A DNA stretch of 64,000 nt from Desulfobacteraceae bacterium (GTDB taxonomy: Bacteria; Desulfobacterota; Desulfobacteria; Desulfobacterales; SURF-7), in assembly GCA_003599865.1 (NCBI GenBank), contig QZKS01000064.1:58423-122422 (forward strand), in the 5' to 3' direction. Every line of letters starts with the position of its first letter. The stretch's first letter is position 1. A program made the translations under genes and the position numbers. Under the pieces are notes generated by a model. The model ran no database searches and had not been told where the DNA came from. It saw nothing but the letters and a program-made list of their open reading frames with translations. Below are positions 9,780 to 20,294 of this stretch, piece after piece.

Positions 9780-10262
9780 ATGGAAAAGATGACACATAAA
9801 GTATTTATCTTAAACAATAAAGCGACTTTTATCTGTCCGAAATGTGACAATGTCAAAACCATTGACGCGACACCGTATGCCAAAACCAGATCAAAGGTTG
9901 AGGTCAATTGCAAATGTCCATGCGGACATTTTTTCAAGGCCATCATGGAGAGACGCAATTACCTCAGAAAAGACATAATGCTGCCGGGGATCTATTGCCG
10001 ATTTTCAAATGGGGAGGAGATTGAAAAAGGTCAAATGGTGGTCATGAACCTGTCCCGTGCGGGCTTGAAATTCAAGCCCCGCGTGCAGACGGCATTTCAG
10101 GTCGGAGATCGGCTTCATATTGTTATCAATCTGAATGATCCGGAAAAGACATTGATCGACAAGATGGCGACGATCATGAACATCAATGACGAGTCGAATG
10201 TGGGAATGGAATTTTGTGAAAAAGAGTCTTACGGCAAGATCGGCGCCCTGCTGTTCGGTTAA
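9780..10262 (+). CDS. PilZ domain protein with N-terminal Cys-rich (zinc-ribbon-like) region
   Basis: ICPKCDN...VNCKCPCGHFF, then RRNYLRKDI...MVVMNLSRAGLKFKP (PilZ RxxxR and D/NxSxxG type motif). Confidence 0.8.
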   Translation: MEKMTHKVFILNNKATFICPKCDNVKTIDATPYAKTRSKVEVNCKCPCGHFFKAIMERRNYLRKDIMLPGIYCRFSNGEEIEKGQMVVMNLSRAGLKFKPRVQTAFQVGDRLHIVINLNDPEKTLIDKMATIMNINDESNVGMEFCEKESYGKIGALLFG

Positions 10263-11206
10263 TTGTTTCTCATTTTCTGTCGGTCCTGTAAAATCTCTTT
10301 CAGTTCCTGCCGGGAAAAATGATACCTTGTGTTGCAGTGATGGCATGTCAGTTCCATGGGAAAAGGACCGTTTTGGGCAAGATCCGTCAAGTCTTTGGGA
10401 GGCAGCAGCAACAGGTAATTTTTCATTCGATCCTGATTGCAATGGCACATGAACTCCACCCTGTGGCTTGAGAGAATCTTGGGGTTGCCATGACGGAAAA
10501 CCTCATGAATCAGATCCTCAATTTTTTTCTTTTCAGCAAAACATTCTCCCAGTGACGGCAGTCTCTGTACCAGCTCCTCCAGTCCGTCAATTGTTCGATC
10601 ATCCGCACCGGGCATGACCTGCACCAGCAGTCCGCCGGCCCCGGTCACCTCTCCGTCCGTATTAAATCGGATGCTCAGGCTTACTGCCGACGGGATCTGT
10701 TCGGAGGTTGAATAGTAATAGGTCAGGTCTTTTGCAATACTCCCGTATTGAAGTTCCACCTGCCCGGTAAAGGGCTGTTTCGCATCTTCAAGATATTTGG
10801 TGACAAACAGAAATCCGGCTCCGAAAAAAGGAGACAGATTGAAATTTTCAAGCGGCTTGTCGATGGGTATGGGGACATTTTTCAGGTAACCGCGAACTTC
10901 CCCAAAGGCATTGGCTTCCACGACAATTCCTTTGATCGGCCCGGAACAGTCAATCCGAAACCCGACCTGGTCACTCCCTTTCAGTCCGGAGGCAAGCAGT
11001 GTTCCGGCAATGTAGGCATGGCCCAGTACCAGTGTCTCAAGGATTCCCAATTGATGGTTTGCCCTCATTTCATTCACCATCTTGGTGGTATGCACCATAC
11101 AACCGCGCACCATGCCGTCATTCATGATAAAGGAGTAGGATTTGTCAAGGGCGCCTGCTTTTAATTGTGCTTTGAGATCGCTTCCGTAAATAGCTGTCTT
11201 TTTCAT
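10259..11206 (-). CDS. hslO: Hsp33 redox-regulated chaperone
   Basis: C-terminal CHC-x31-CHHC zinc/redox switch; GCMVHTT, YLKNVP, GGLLVQVMPGA motifs; start MKKTAIYGSDLKAQL chosen over the longer ORF. Confidence 0.93.
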   Translation of the reverse strand: MKKTAIYGSDLKAQLKAGALDKSYSFIMNDGMVRGCMVHTTKMVNEMRANHQLGILETLVLGHAYIAGTLLASGLKGSDQVGFRIDCSGPIKGIVVEANAFGEVRGYLKNVPIPIDKPLENFNLSPFFGAGFLFVTKYLEDAKQPFTGQVELQYGSIAKDLTYYYSTSEQIPSAVSLSIRFNTDGEVTGAGGLLVQVMPGADDRTIDGLEELVQRLPSLGECFAEKKKIEDLIHEVFRHGNPKILSSHRVEFMCHCNQDRMKNYLLLLPPKDLTDLAQNGPFPMELTCHHCNTRYHFSRQELKEILQDRQKMRNN

Positions 11207-11310
11207 GTTTTTCCTTATCCATTTTGTCCTGTGCCCAAAAAAATCCATCAGGATCCGTTCAACAGGAGACTCACTTTTCGGTGCTTACATATATCAATTG
11301 TAACTGTTGA

Positions 11311-11985
11311 CTATTTTCCGGTTTTTCCCAATACCCTTTTCACCAGAATATACAGAAGAAGAAGCAATAAGATCAAACCGAATCCCATCTGGATTTTCTG
11401 TTCAATCCGCCCAAAAAACAAACTCGGCGATAACAAGGTGTCATGCAGAAAGAAGCCGAGCCAGAAACTGAATTGGGAAACGATTGCCGCTCCGGATAAT
11501 GACGCGATAATGAAATCTTTTGATTTAATGGCGGAAAGACCGCAGACGAAAAAACAGGGGTTGCGGATGCCGCCGGGGATAAACCGGACAATAAAAACGG
11601 CCCAGACCCCATATTTATAGACAAGCTGCAACGCCTTATCCTGTTTCTTGGGTGAGAAAATTCTCCGCACGATCTTATGGTTTAAAAAATTTTGTCCAAA
11701 CCGTTTGGCCAGCAGGAAGTACCAGTAGTCGGTGATAAATACCCCCGCGATTCCGCAAACAAGGGTTGGGAGCCAAACCATTTGACCATGATCCGCCGCA
11801 AGCAATCCGCCGGTAAATAAAATCAGTTCCTCCGGGATCGGTACCAGGAAGAGAAGCAGAAAAAATGCCGACAGAACCAGAATATACGGATACGCTGCAA
11901 AATAGGTGGTGAGTATGTCCAGATATTCCATATCCGATTCTGCCCCTGATCCATTACAATCCGCTTCACATTGCAGGGAAATCAT
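11311..11985 (-). CDS. DedA/VTT (SNARE-associated) family membrane protein
   Basis: PIPEELILFTGGLLA...GVFITDYWYFLLAKRFGQNFL...FIVRFIPGGIRNPCFFVCGL; internal start at 11931 (MEYLDILTTYF) also possible. Confidence 0.82.
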   Translation of the reverse strand: MISLQCEADCNGSGAESDMEYLDILTTYFAAYPYILVLSAFFLLLFLVPIPEELILFTGGLLAADHGQMVWLPTLVCGIAGVFITDYWYFLLAKRFGQNFLNHKIVRRIFSPKKQDKALQLVYKYGVWAVFIVRFIPGGIRNPCFFVCGLSAIKSKDFIIASLSGAAIVSQFSFWLGFFLHDTLLSPSLFFGRIEQKIQMGFGLILLLLLLYILVKRVLGKTGK

Positions 11986-12049
11986 TCCTCTGCCGGTTTA
12001 GAAATCAGGACGTCATACCACTTTTTGAACGGGAAGAAAAGATTTCTCG

Positions 12050-12919
12050 TCATGGTCTCATCCGCTCGCCTTTTTCCGTTACCAGATGATTGATCAGGTT
12101 CAAATCAACAAAATCATTGGAAAAAGACGTCATATGGAAGATCGTATCGGATTCGATGATATCCTTCTTTTCCATATAAATATGTTGATCCTGCAGAGGG
12201 GTATGGGAAAATTTAAGGGTTTCGATAAACAGATACACCGGAACGTTGTGCGTATGACAAATGCTGACCACATTGGCGGTTCCAAAGCCGGTTACGGCTT
12301 TTTGGTCGGTCGATATGGAAACCGCTCCAATAAAAAGCTTGTTGGCCTTCCCCAGGAAATGGCTGAGGTTATACTGAGGAATCAGCACATATTCGATACC
12401 ATGGTTTTCCAGTGTGTTGACCATGTCTCGGGTACGAAGATAATCCTGTTTCAGCACAAGTACCTTGAATTGTTTTTTCAAGGCCGTATGCGCCAGAATG
12501 AATGCTTTGCTGAGATATTCCGTAGGTGAACTGGTGATGATGAAATCTCCGGGCTCGATCCGTTCGGCACATTGCGCAGTGACGCTTTTGGTGTCGGCTT
12601 CAAAACGCTTCAATTGCTGTTCCAGATAAGCCGTTGCCCGGCTTTTAAATGCTTCCATGCCGGAGTCCCAATGCTGTTTCATCTCTTCCTCAAATACCTC
12701 GATCAGATGGGCAAGGGAAACGATTTTGGGCTCTGTTTTTTTAAGCACCTCATTTAATTCCAAAACCAGACCTTTCAATTCCTGTTCCGTGCAATTGAGT
12801 CGTTGGATGGCGTCAATATAGGACTTGAGGGCAACGATTGTGGTCCGGGAGGTCCCCATGGTGTACATGTAATCCCGGATCAGATGATACAGTATCTGAT
12901 TTTTTTCAGTGGTTTTCAT
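12050..12919 (-). CDS. eIF2B alpha/beta/delta-like (IF-2B superfamily) protein
   Basis: ~290 aa; ERIEPGDFIITSSPTEYLSKAFILAH...FKVLVLKQDYLRTRDMVNTLENHGIEYVLIPQYNLSHFLGKANKLFIGAVSIS resembles the eIF2B/MtnA Rossmann-like core. Confidence 0.6.
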   Translation of the reverse strand: MKTTEKNQILYHLIRDYMYTMGTSRTTIVALKSYIDAIQRLNCTEQELKGLVLELNEVLKKTEPKIVSLAHLIEVFEEEMKQHWDSGMEAFKSRATAYLEQQLKRFEADTKSVTAQCAERIEPGDFIITSSPTEYLSKAFILAHTALKKQFKVLVLKQDYLRTRDMVNTLENHGIEYVLIPQYNLSHFLGKANKLFIGAVSISTDQKAVTGFGTANVVSICHTHNVPVYLFIETLKFSHTPLQDQHIYMEKKDIIESDTIFHMTSFSNDFVDLNLINHLVTEKGERMRP

Positions 12920-14223
12920 AGAAAGACCTTCAAATAAATGATTAAAATGATGGAACAGATGATCAGAGATAGAATGGTACCCGGTGCGCTTTTACGGGTA
13001 TATTCACGGAAAGAGATCGGATAACCGTACTTTTTCAGCATACCGGCGGAAACAATGTTGGCCGAGGCGCCGATCAAGGTCAGGTTGCCGCCCAGACAGG
13101 CCCCTAATGAGAGCGCCCACCATAAGATGTTGTGGGGTATGGGGTTCGCTTCCAGCATCATCCGGACAATGGGAATCATGGTGATGGTGAAGGGGATATT
13201 GTCAATCAATCCCGAGGCTATGCCGGATACCCACAATACCATCAAGGTCATTACATACGGATCGCTGCCGGCTTTCATGAAAATGTTCCGGGCCACCCAT
13301 TCGATAACGCCTTTTTCCTCCATGGCACCGACCAGAATAAACAAGCCGGCGAAAAACATCAACGTACTCCATTCCACTTCCAGCAGCACGTGTTCGATCT
13401 CCATGCGGGTGATGATAAACAGAATCATGGCCATACTGAGGGCCACCACGCCGGGACTCAGATGGGTAATGGTGTGGGTGACAAACAGCAGCAGGGCAAT
13501 TCCAAGACAGATGATGCTTTTCAGCAGGAATGTGCGGTCTATTTTAACGGTCAGAAAATCGAATTCGATTTTTTCAATCAGCATTTGTACGGAAAAAAGC
13601 TTGGTTAAATCATTATCGATGGATTTGAAGCTCTCCCGGTTGGTCACCCAAAAATAGGCGATGACGCAAACAGTCGAGATCACCACCGGGATAAACAGAT
13701 AGATCGCAAACTGATTAAAGGTCAGGCCGACTTTTGAACCGATAATGATGTTGGGCGGGTCACCGATCAAGGTGGCCGTGCCGCCCAGATTGGAAGCCAT
13801 GACCAGGGCGACGACATATATCTTGGGGTCAAGCCCCATCCCACGGGTCAACTCGATAATGATGGGAACCATGATCAGAACCGTGGTAACATTATCGAGA
13901 AAAGCGGACAAAACTGCGGTCAGGGCGCAAAACAGGACCAGGATTCGCAGGGGCTGTCCACCGGTCAACTTGGCGATCCGGACGGTCAGGATGGTAAAAA
14001 AACCGGATTTTTTCAGGACGGCAACGATTCCCATCATGCCTACCAGCAGCATGATGGTTTCAAAATCAATATAACGGGCCGCGGCGTTAACATCGATAAC
14101 ACCAAAAACAAACAACGTCATAACGCCGAGAACGGCGGCAACGGCCTTGTTCAACCATTCAAAGGAAATGGCTGCATAAACCGCAATAAATACGGCAACA
14201 GGAATCAGTGCTTGGGTTGTCAT
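12916..14223 (-). CDS. ArsB/NhaD (ion transporter superfamily) permease
   Basis: AAVLGVMTLFVFGVIDVNAAARYIDFETIMLLVGMMGIVAVLKKSGFF, DNVTTVLIMVPIIIEL, ASNLGGTATLIGDPPNIIIG motifs. Confidence 0.9.
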   Translation of the reverse strand: MTTQALIPVAVFIAVYAAISFEWLNKAVAAVLGVMTLFVFGVIDVNAAARYIDFETIMLLVGMMGIVAVLKKSGFFTILTVRIAKLTGGQPLRILVLFCALTAVLSAFLDNVTTVLIMVPIIIELTRGMGLDPKIYVVALVMASNLGGTATLIGDPPNIIIGSKVGLTFNQFAIYLFIPVVISTVCVIAYFWVTNRESFKSIDNDLTKLFSVQMLIEKIEFDFLTVKIDRTFLLKSIICLGIALLLFVTHTITHLSPGVVALSMAMILFIITRMEIEHVLLEVEWSTLMFFAGLFILVGAMEEKGVIEWVARNIFMKAGSDPYVMTLMVLWVSGIASGLIDNIPFTITMIPIVRMMLEANPIPHNILWWALSLGACLGGNLTLIGASANIVSAGMLKKYGYPISFREYTRKSAPGTILSLIICSIILIIYLKVFL

Positions 14224-14324
14224 CTCTGTAATCTCTTCTGATGTTGTGGTAATTTTTATATGATGATCAAATGAAAAGGCAGTGTATCTGCAAAAAATTT
14301 GCCATCAATACAAACGCGTAATCA

Positions 14325-15764
14325 TTATAGCGGCAAAGGTGTTTTACGGCGGAAATCCTGTTTTTGCAGTCCGCAGCGCTGCATTTTTTCATATAGGGAC
14401 CTTGGTGCGATGCCTGCTTGTCTGGCAGCCTCACCGATGCGCCCTCTGGTTTTTTGAAGAAGATGGGTCAGGTACTCTTTTTCAAAAGCAGTCAGGACGG
14501 CAACCCTGGCCTCCGCCCAAGGTATGTCCAGAGCGGATTGAAATCGATCTGGCGTGGCGGATACATTGACGCCGGATAGTGTCGTCGTGATCGTATCGTT
14601 AAAAAATTCAGGAAGATCGGAAAGGAGAATTTCTTCTCCGGTGCTGAGAAGAACGGCTCTTTCGATGATATTGATCAATTCGCGTACATTGCCCGGCCAT
14701 GAGTAGGCAACCAGCGCCTGTCGGGCTTTCGGATTCAGTGATAAAAGCGGACGGTTGAATCGAAAACAGAAATGTTTGATGAAATGATCAAGCAATTGAG
14801 GGATATCTTCCCTTCTTTGCCGCAACGGAGGAATTTTCAGTGATACCACGCTCAACCGATAGTACAGGTCTTCCCGAAACCGTTTGGCCTTCATTTCGCT
14901 TTCCAGTTCCCGATTGGTAGCCGCGATAATCCGGACATCCACGGTTATGTTCTTTTCGCTTCCCAGAGGGCTGATGATGCGATCCTGCAACACCCGTAAA
15001 AGTTTCGCTTGCAGCTGAAGCGGCAGATCTCCGATTTCATCAAGAAAAATGGTTCCTTTGTGGGCCAGTTCAAAATGTCCCCTCCGGGTGCGGAGCGCAC
15101 CGGTAAAGGCGCCTTCAACATGTCCGAACATTTCGCTTTCCAACAAGGTTTCCGGGAGTGCGGCACAGTTCAGGTGAATAAAAGGTCCCCGTGAGCGCGG
15201 GCCTTCATTGTGAAGCGCGCTTGCCAGTCTTTCTTTGCCGACGCCTGTTTCCCCGAGTATCAGAAGGGAGCTGTCCACCGTGACGACTTTATGGACGATA
15301 GTCATAAAAGACTGCATGGTGGGGCTCAAGGATAAAAAATCCCGCAGGCCGGGTTTTTGAGCGGTCCATTGAGCATGGAAACGGCGGGCGCCTTCTTCGC
15401 GTTTTCGGCCCATCAGCGTGTTCAGGACGGCGCTGATCTGAATGTCAGGCAGGTTCTCAAAAATTACGGCATAACAACCGGCCGCCAGAAGTTTTGCCCG
15501 TTCCTCCGGATTTTCCTGATCGCTGATGACGACAACTTCCGGTTGATCCGGTAATTTTCTGATTTCACGAGCTAAAACTTCAATAGAACCAGGAATTGCC
15601 GCATCATTCAGGATAACCAGATCACAGCTTTGATGGGCCAGTTCATTCCAGATATCGGTTTTTCCGCCATATGACAGTACCAGCGTATGGGGATCGGCGA
15701 TCAGCCTGTCGAACCGTTTTCGGAGTTTGGCAGGTTCCAGTGCTAATAGAATGCGGATTAACAT
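14325..15764 (-). CDS. Sigma54-dependent transcriptional regulator (NtrC family) with atypical receiver domain
   Basis: AAA+ with GETGVGKE, GAFTGA and FLDEIGDLP; C-terminal Fis-type HTH (IGEAARQAGIAPRSLYEKMQRCGL). Confidence 0.93.
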   Translation of the reverse strand: MLIRILLALEPAKLRKRFDRLIADPHTLVLSYGGKTDIWNELAHQSCDLVILNDAAIPGSIEVLAREIRKLPDQPEVVVISDQENPEERAKLLAAGCYAVIFENLPDIQISAVLNTLMGRKREEGARRFHAQWTAQKPGLRDFLSLSPTMQSFMTIVHKVVTVDSSLLILGETGVGKERLASALHNEGPRSRGPFIHLNCAALPETLLESEMFGHVEGAFTGALRTRRGHFELAHKGTIFLDEIGDLPLQLQAKLLRVLQDRIISPLGSEKNITVDVRIIAATNRELESEMKAKRFREDLYYRLSVVSLKIPPLRQRREDIPQLLDHFIKHFCFRFNRPLLSLNPKARQALVAYSWPGNVRELINIIERAVLLSTGEEILLSDLPEFFNDTITTTLSGVNVSATPDRFQSALDIPWAEARVAVLTAFEKEYLTHLLQKTRGRIGEAARQAGIAPRSLYEKMQRCGLQKQDFRRKTPLPL

Positions 15765-15843
15765 CGGATATTGAACCTCCTATTCAGCAATCTATATCCG
15801 ATTTTATCGGCAGTCAAGATCCGATTTTTTGATGTTGACGGCT

Positions 15844-16284
15844 TCAACCGATTCGCATGATCATCTGTCCGGTGTTCACCTCTGATCCCTTCTGAACACT
15901 TATTTCCTGAACGATGCCTGCAACAGAGGAGTTTAAATTGTTTTCCATTTTCATGGCTTCCATGGTAGCGACACATTGACCGGCTGTAACCGAATCACCC
16001 ACCTTCACTCTGATTTCCGATATCAAACCCGGAATCGGTGCGATCACCATTCCGCTGCCCGCGGCCGGTCTGACGGCCGGTATTTCCTGTTTGGGGATCA
16101 CGGGTTCCGGCACATGGGCGGCTGGTAACGGGATTGATTTCGGTGTTTCATCAGACAAGTTTTGTACGGCTACCTGAAAGGTTTTGCCGTTTACCGCCAC
16201 CTCAACCTGCCCGGCTGCAATTTCACCGACATTTACCGTATATGTTTTGGAATCTATTGTCAGGGCATATTTCATTAACGTCAT
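15844..16284 (-). CDS. Biotin carboxyl carrier subunit of a sodium-translocating acyl-CoA decarboxylase
   Basis: C-terminal biotinyl domain with EAMKMENN lysine motif. Confidence 0.9.
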   Translation of the reverse strand: MTLMKYALTIDSKTYTVNVGEIAAGQVEVAVNGKTFQVAVQNLSDETPKSIPLPAAHVPEPVIPKQEIPAVRPAAGSGMVIAPIPGLISEIRVKVGDSVTAGQCVATMEAMKMENNLNSSVAGIVQEISVQKGSEVNTGQMIMRIG

Positions 16285-16289
16285 CCTTT

Positions 16290-17234
16290 TCAGTTGTCGT
16301 ATCGATTGAAACGGTTAAAAACAATAAGACGATCATTCATAATCCGCTTGCGTCCTTCCGCCGCCCATAAACCATAGGTGGATGTCGTCTCTTTCCCATC
16401 GGCGGCAGATGAAGCATATGAATGTTTCATCTGCATATGCAATGCAACTGCAATCACGGCAACCTCATTTTCCGAAACGGCCGCCACTTCCAACCTGTCA
16501 TTTTCCGGTCGGTTGTTAACGTCGGAATCCCCTGAAATGTCTTTTTTGTTTTGATCAAAACGCCTGAAAACAAAACCGGAAAGGATCATTCCCATCATCA
16601 AAACGGAAAGGACGATAAAAATACCGAAAAACCGGATAAACAAAGTTCCGAGGGCGTATCCCCAGAATGAGTCCCGAGGGCCGCCGATGAGTGTGATAAC
16701 ACCGTCGGCCGCACCGTCCGCATCCAGAGTACCGCCGTCCTTTACCGTAACGATCATCTCCCGGACACGCCCCTGTTGCGCAAGATTCGTTGCATGTGTA
16801 TCTATCCAGGGCTTTTCCAGGTTTGGATTAAATGCATAGAAAGCGGTTGAGGCGGTAAAAAAGTCCGAGAATATGGATACGCCGGCTTCTCTGTCCTGTG
16901 CCGCACCTTTGATGCGGATTTCGAACGCGGCGGATTTGAAGTTTTTCACATCGACTTCCGGCCGGTCCACTGTCGCAAAATCAACCCCTTTTACGAGTTC
17001 CATTTCCCCGCCGTCGGTCACGCGGAAATGAATCTCGACGCTGCTGCTTTTGGCACGTGGAACGAGTCTGGCGGTGACCACGCCATTGCTGCGGGCAAAT
17101 TCGGGTTTAGGCTTCTCAATGTCTTCAAATGTGAACAAACCGGCGGCATTGCCGAATCCGGCCCAGCCCACGATTGTCACCAACAGGAAAAATTGGATTG
17201 TTTTCCTGAAATTTTTGGTATTATTCTGATTCAA
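16290..17234 (-). CDS. OadG-like gamma subunit with large extracytoplasmic domain
   Basis: Signal peptide, ~200-aa domain, then single TM (FFGIFIVLSVLMMGMILSGFVFRR); likely TTG start with AAGGAGG RBS. Confidence 0.68.
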   Translation of the reverse strand: MNQNNTKNFRKTIQFFLLVTIVGWAGFGNAAGLFTFEDIEKPKPEFARSNGVVTARLVPRAKSSSVEIHFRVTDGGEMELVKGVDFATVDRPEVDVKNFKSAAFEIRIKGAAQDREAGVSIFSDFFTASTAFYAFNPNLEKPWIDTHATNLAQQGRVREMIVTVKDGGTLDADGAADGVITLIGGPRDSFWGYALGTLFIRFFGIFIVLSVLMMGMILSGFVFRRFDQNKKDISGDSDVNNRPENDRLEVAAVSENEVAVIAVALHMQMKHSYASSAADGKETTSTYGLWAAEGRKRIMNDRLIVFNRFNRYDN

Positions 17235-17244
17235 TGTAGCCTCC

Positions 17245-18393
17245 TTATTGGAACATGGCGATAAACATGCCGGCTGCGGCTGCCGAACCGATAACACCGG
17301 CCAGGTTGGGGCCCATGGCATGCATGAGCAGCCAGTTGTCCGGATCTGCTTTCAGTCCCTCGGCATGGCTGACGCGGGCCGACATGGGAACCGCCGATAC
17401 ACCTGCAGATCCGATAAGCGGATTCATTTTTTCTTTGCTGAAATAATTCATAATATGCACGGTGAGAATTCCGCCGATGGTGCATATCGCAAAATCAAAA
17501 AGCCCAAAGGCAAATATCAGCATCGGTTTCGGTGTCAGGAATTTATCCGCGGCCATGGTCGCTCCCACGGACAGCCCGAGAAAAATGGTTACGATATTCA
17601 TCAAAGCGTTCTGGGAAGTATCGGAAAGACGTTTGACCACACCGCATTCCCGCATAAAATTGCCGAACATGAACATGCCCATCAACGGCGCTACGGCAGG
17701 TACCAGAAATATGATCAGGGCTGTGGCGATGAGGGGGAACAGAATTTTTTCTCTGACCGAGACCGGCCGCAGTTGCCGCATTCTGATGCGTCGCTGGGCC
17801 GGGGTGGTCATCATACGCATGATGGGCGGCTGGATCAGCGGCACCATGGCCATATAGGAATAGGCTGCCAGGGCATTGGCTCCCAGCAAGTGGGGCGCCA
17901 ACTTGGTGGTCAGATAGATGGTCGTCGGACCGTCCGCTCCGCCGATGATGCCGACTGAAGCCGCCTCCTTGAGGGTAAAACCGAAAAAAAGCACCCCGAT
18001 ATAGGTAACAAATACACCGAGCTGGGCACCCGCACCGATGATCAGCGTTTTGGGATTGGCGATCAGCGGACCGAAATCGGTCATGGCCCCCAGCCCCAGA
18101 AATATGACGCAGGGTATGATTTCCCACTCCACACCGTATTTATAAAAAGCCCGGATCAATTCAGGCGTTCCGTGCTCCGTATAACCCATCAATGGAGCAA
18201 GCGGAAAATTCACGAGAAAGATGCCGAACCCGATGGGAACCAGCAGCAGCGGCTCGAATTTTTTGGCCACCGCCAGATAGAGAAACAGCAACGCCACTCC
18301 CAGCATAAAAAGCTGATTGAGAGCCAGATTGGGCAAACCCGTTTGGGTTGTAAAAATACTGATAATCAGATCTAATACCTGTTGCCACGACAT
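17245..18393 (-). CDS. Sodium ion-translocating decarboxylase beta subunit (OadB/MmdB/GcdB family)
   Basis: [74 protein letters not shown] motifs; ATG at 18393 preceded by AAAGGAGATC. Confidence 0.96.
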   Translation of the reverse strand: MSWQQVLDLIISIFTTQTGLPNLALNQLFMLGVALLFLYLAVAKKFEPLLLVPIGFGIFLVNFPLAPLMGYTEHGTPELIRAFYKYGVEWEIIPCVIFLGLGAMTDFGPLIANPKTLIIGAGAQLGVFVTYIGVLFFGFTLKEAASVGIIGGADGPTTIYLTTKLAPHLLGANALAAYSYMAMVPLIQPPIMRMMTTPAQRRIRMRQLRPVSVREKILFPLIATALIIFLVPAVAPLMGMFMFGNFMRECGVVKRLSDTSQNALMNIVTIFLGLSVGATMAADKFLTPKPMLIFAFGLFDFAICTIGGILTVHIMNYFSKEKMNPLIGSAGVSAVPMSARVSHAEGLKADPDNWLLMHAMGPNLAGVIGSAAAAGMFIAMFQ

Positions 18394-18434
18394 GAAGTGA
18401 TCTCCTTTGCCAGGTGCCGGTTTACCGGCAGGCA

Positions 18435-19985
18435 CTATAATGGAATGTTACCGTGTTTTTTGGGCGGATTGGTATCCCGTTTGGTTCTGAGCATCCTGAG
18501 AGCCTGTATAATTCTGGGTCGACTTTCCGCCGGGTCGATTACATCGTCGACATAACCCAGTTCTGCGGCTTTATAAGGGTTGGCGAATTTTTCACGGTAC
18601 TCCTCCACAAGTATTTTTCTTTGTGCCGCCGGATCGGCAGCGTTCTTGATCTCCTCGCGGCTGATGATATTGACCGCCCCTTCGGCGCCCATGACGGCGA
18701 TTTCCGCTGTGGGAAAGGCCAGCACCATATCCCCCCGTATGTGGCGGGAACTCATTACGCAATAAGCGCCCCCGTATGCCTTGCGGGTAATGACGGTAAT
18801 ACGCGGAACCGTGGCTTCGCAGAAAGCATAAATCAATTTGGCGCCGTGCTTGATGATACCGCCGTGTTCCTGGTGCGTACCGGGAAGAAATCCCGGTACA
18901 TCTTCATAGATGATCAGCGGAATGTTGAAAGCATCGCAGAACCGGACAAAGCGGGCACCTTTTAACGAGGCATCGATATCCAGGCAGCCTGCCTTGACAT
19001 TGGGCTGGTTGGCGATAATGCCTGCGGCCATACCGTCAAGACGCCCGAAACCGACCACGATGTTTTTGGCGTAATGCTCATGTGCTTCGAAGAAATAGCG
19101 GTTATCCAGATTGGAACAGATAATCTCTCTGATATCATATGGTTTATTAGGATCTGATGGAACGACTTCCCGCAGTGTTTCGTCCAGGCGCATGGGGTCA
19201 TCACCGGTTTCTAGACGCGGGGGTTCCTCCATGTTGTTTCGGGGCAGAAACCGCAGCAGTTCACGGATTCCATCCAGGCAGGCGTCATCATCGCTTTTGG
19301 CGAAATGCGCCACGCCGCTGACGGCGTTGTGCGTCATGGCGCCCCCCAGCGTTTCCTTGGTAACCGCTTCCCGGGTCACCGCCTTGATCACTTCGGGACC
19401 GGTGATGAACATGTGGCTGGTCTTCTCCACCATGAAAATCCAGTCGGTCAGGGCCGGGGAATAAACGGCACCTCCTGCCGAAGGGCCCATGATGGCTGTA
19501 ATCTGCGGGATGACACCCGAAGCCATGACATTGCGCAGAAAGATATCCGCATATCCGGCCAGGCTCATCACCCCTTCCTGAATACGGGCACCCCCGGAGT
19601 CGCAGAGTCCGACCACCGGTGCGCCGACTTTCATGGCCGTTTCCATGACCTTGCAGATTTTTTCCGCATGCGACAAGGAAAGCGAACCACCGAAAACTGT
19701 AAAATCCTGGGCATATACGAATATCTGCCTTCCATGTACCAGACCATGCCCGGTCACCACGCCGTCGCCCATGATTTTGTTTTTCTCCATGCCGAAATCA
19801 TTACAGCGATGGGCTTTGAAACGGTCCATTTCGATAAAACTCCCTGCGTCAAGGAGGCGGTCAATTCGTTCCCGGGCAGTGCGCTTGCCTTCGGCATGCT
19901 GTTTGGTGATGCGTTCTTCGCCTCCACCGGTTAATGCTTGCTGACTTTTTTTTGCCAGAACGTCAAGCAGATCTCTGGAATCCAT
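18435..19985 (-). CDS. Acyl-CoA carboxyltransferase/decarboxylase alpha subunit (methylmalonyl-CoA decarboxylase or propionyl-CoA carboxylase beta-like)
   Basis: [111 protein letters not shown]. Confidence 0.95.
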   Translation of the reverse strand: MDSRDLLDVLAKKSQQALTGGGEERITKQHAEGKRTARERIDRLLDAGSFIEMDRFKAHRCNDFGMEKNKIMGDGVVTGHGLVHGRQIFVYAQDFTVFGGSLSLSHAEKICKVMETAMKVGAPVVGLCDSGGARIQEGVMSLAGYADIFLRNVMASGVIPQITAIMGPSAGGAVYSPALTDWIFMVEKTSHMFITGPEVIKAVTREAVTKETLGGAMTHNAVSGVAHFAKSDDDACLDGIRELLRFLPRNNMEEPPRLETGDDPMRLDETLREVVPSDPNKPYDIREIICSNLDNRYFFEAHEHYAKNIVVGFGRLDGMAAGIIANQPNVKAGCLDIDASLKGARFVRFCDAFNIPLIIYEDVPGFLPGTHQEHGGIIKHGAKLIYAFCEATVPRITVITRKAYGGAYCVMSSRHIRGDMVLAFPTAEIAVMGAEGAVNIISREEIKNAADPAAQRKILVEEYREKFANPYKAAELGYVDDVIDPAESRPRIIQALRMLRTKRDTNPPKKHGNIPL

Positions 19986-20294
19986 ACATATTCCTTTCAT
20001 AATGATTTTGGGGTCGTTTTAAGACTTTTTGTAGATGACCTTCTCCTGTTGCAAGGGAGCGCTGGAAAGTGTTATCGGCATCCGCATCATCGGCCGGATA
20101 ACCGCTACGGAAACCGCCGGATGATGCCTCATGACCAGTTGAGGATGGATTCATCAAGAGAAGTGGTTTCCGTTATAAATTTGCTCCAGGCCATCTCCTG
20201 ATTAGAGGTTTATGTTAAAAATATCGGAAGGTATGAGAGCAAATGATATGCCAGAAGGCTATCAGGCGTTGGTTATTTTTTTTCAGCATTTATA

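Noticed and set aside
10259-10262. Shared TTAA palindrome serving as stop for both hslO and the PilZ gene
   Set aside because: Convergent overlap of stops is common in compact genomes; no functional inference warranted
17543-18127. 194-aa minus-strand alternate frame ORF
   Set aside because: Out-of-frame overlap within the OadB-like gene
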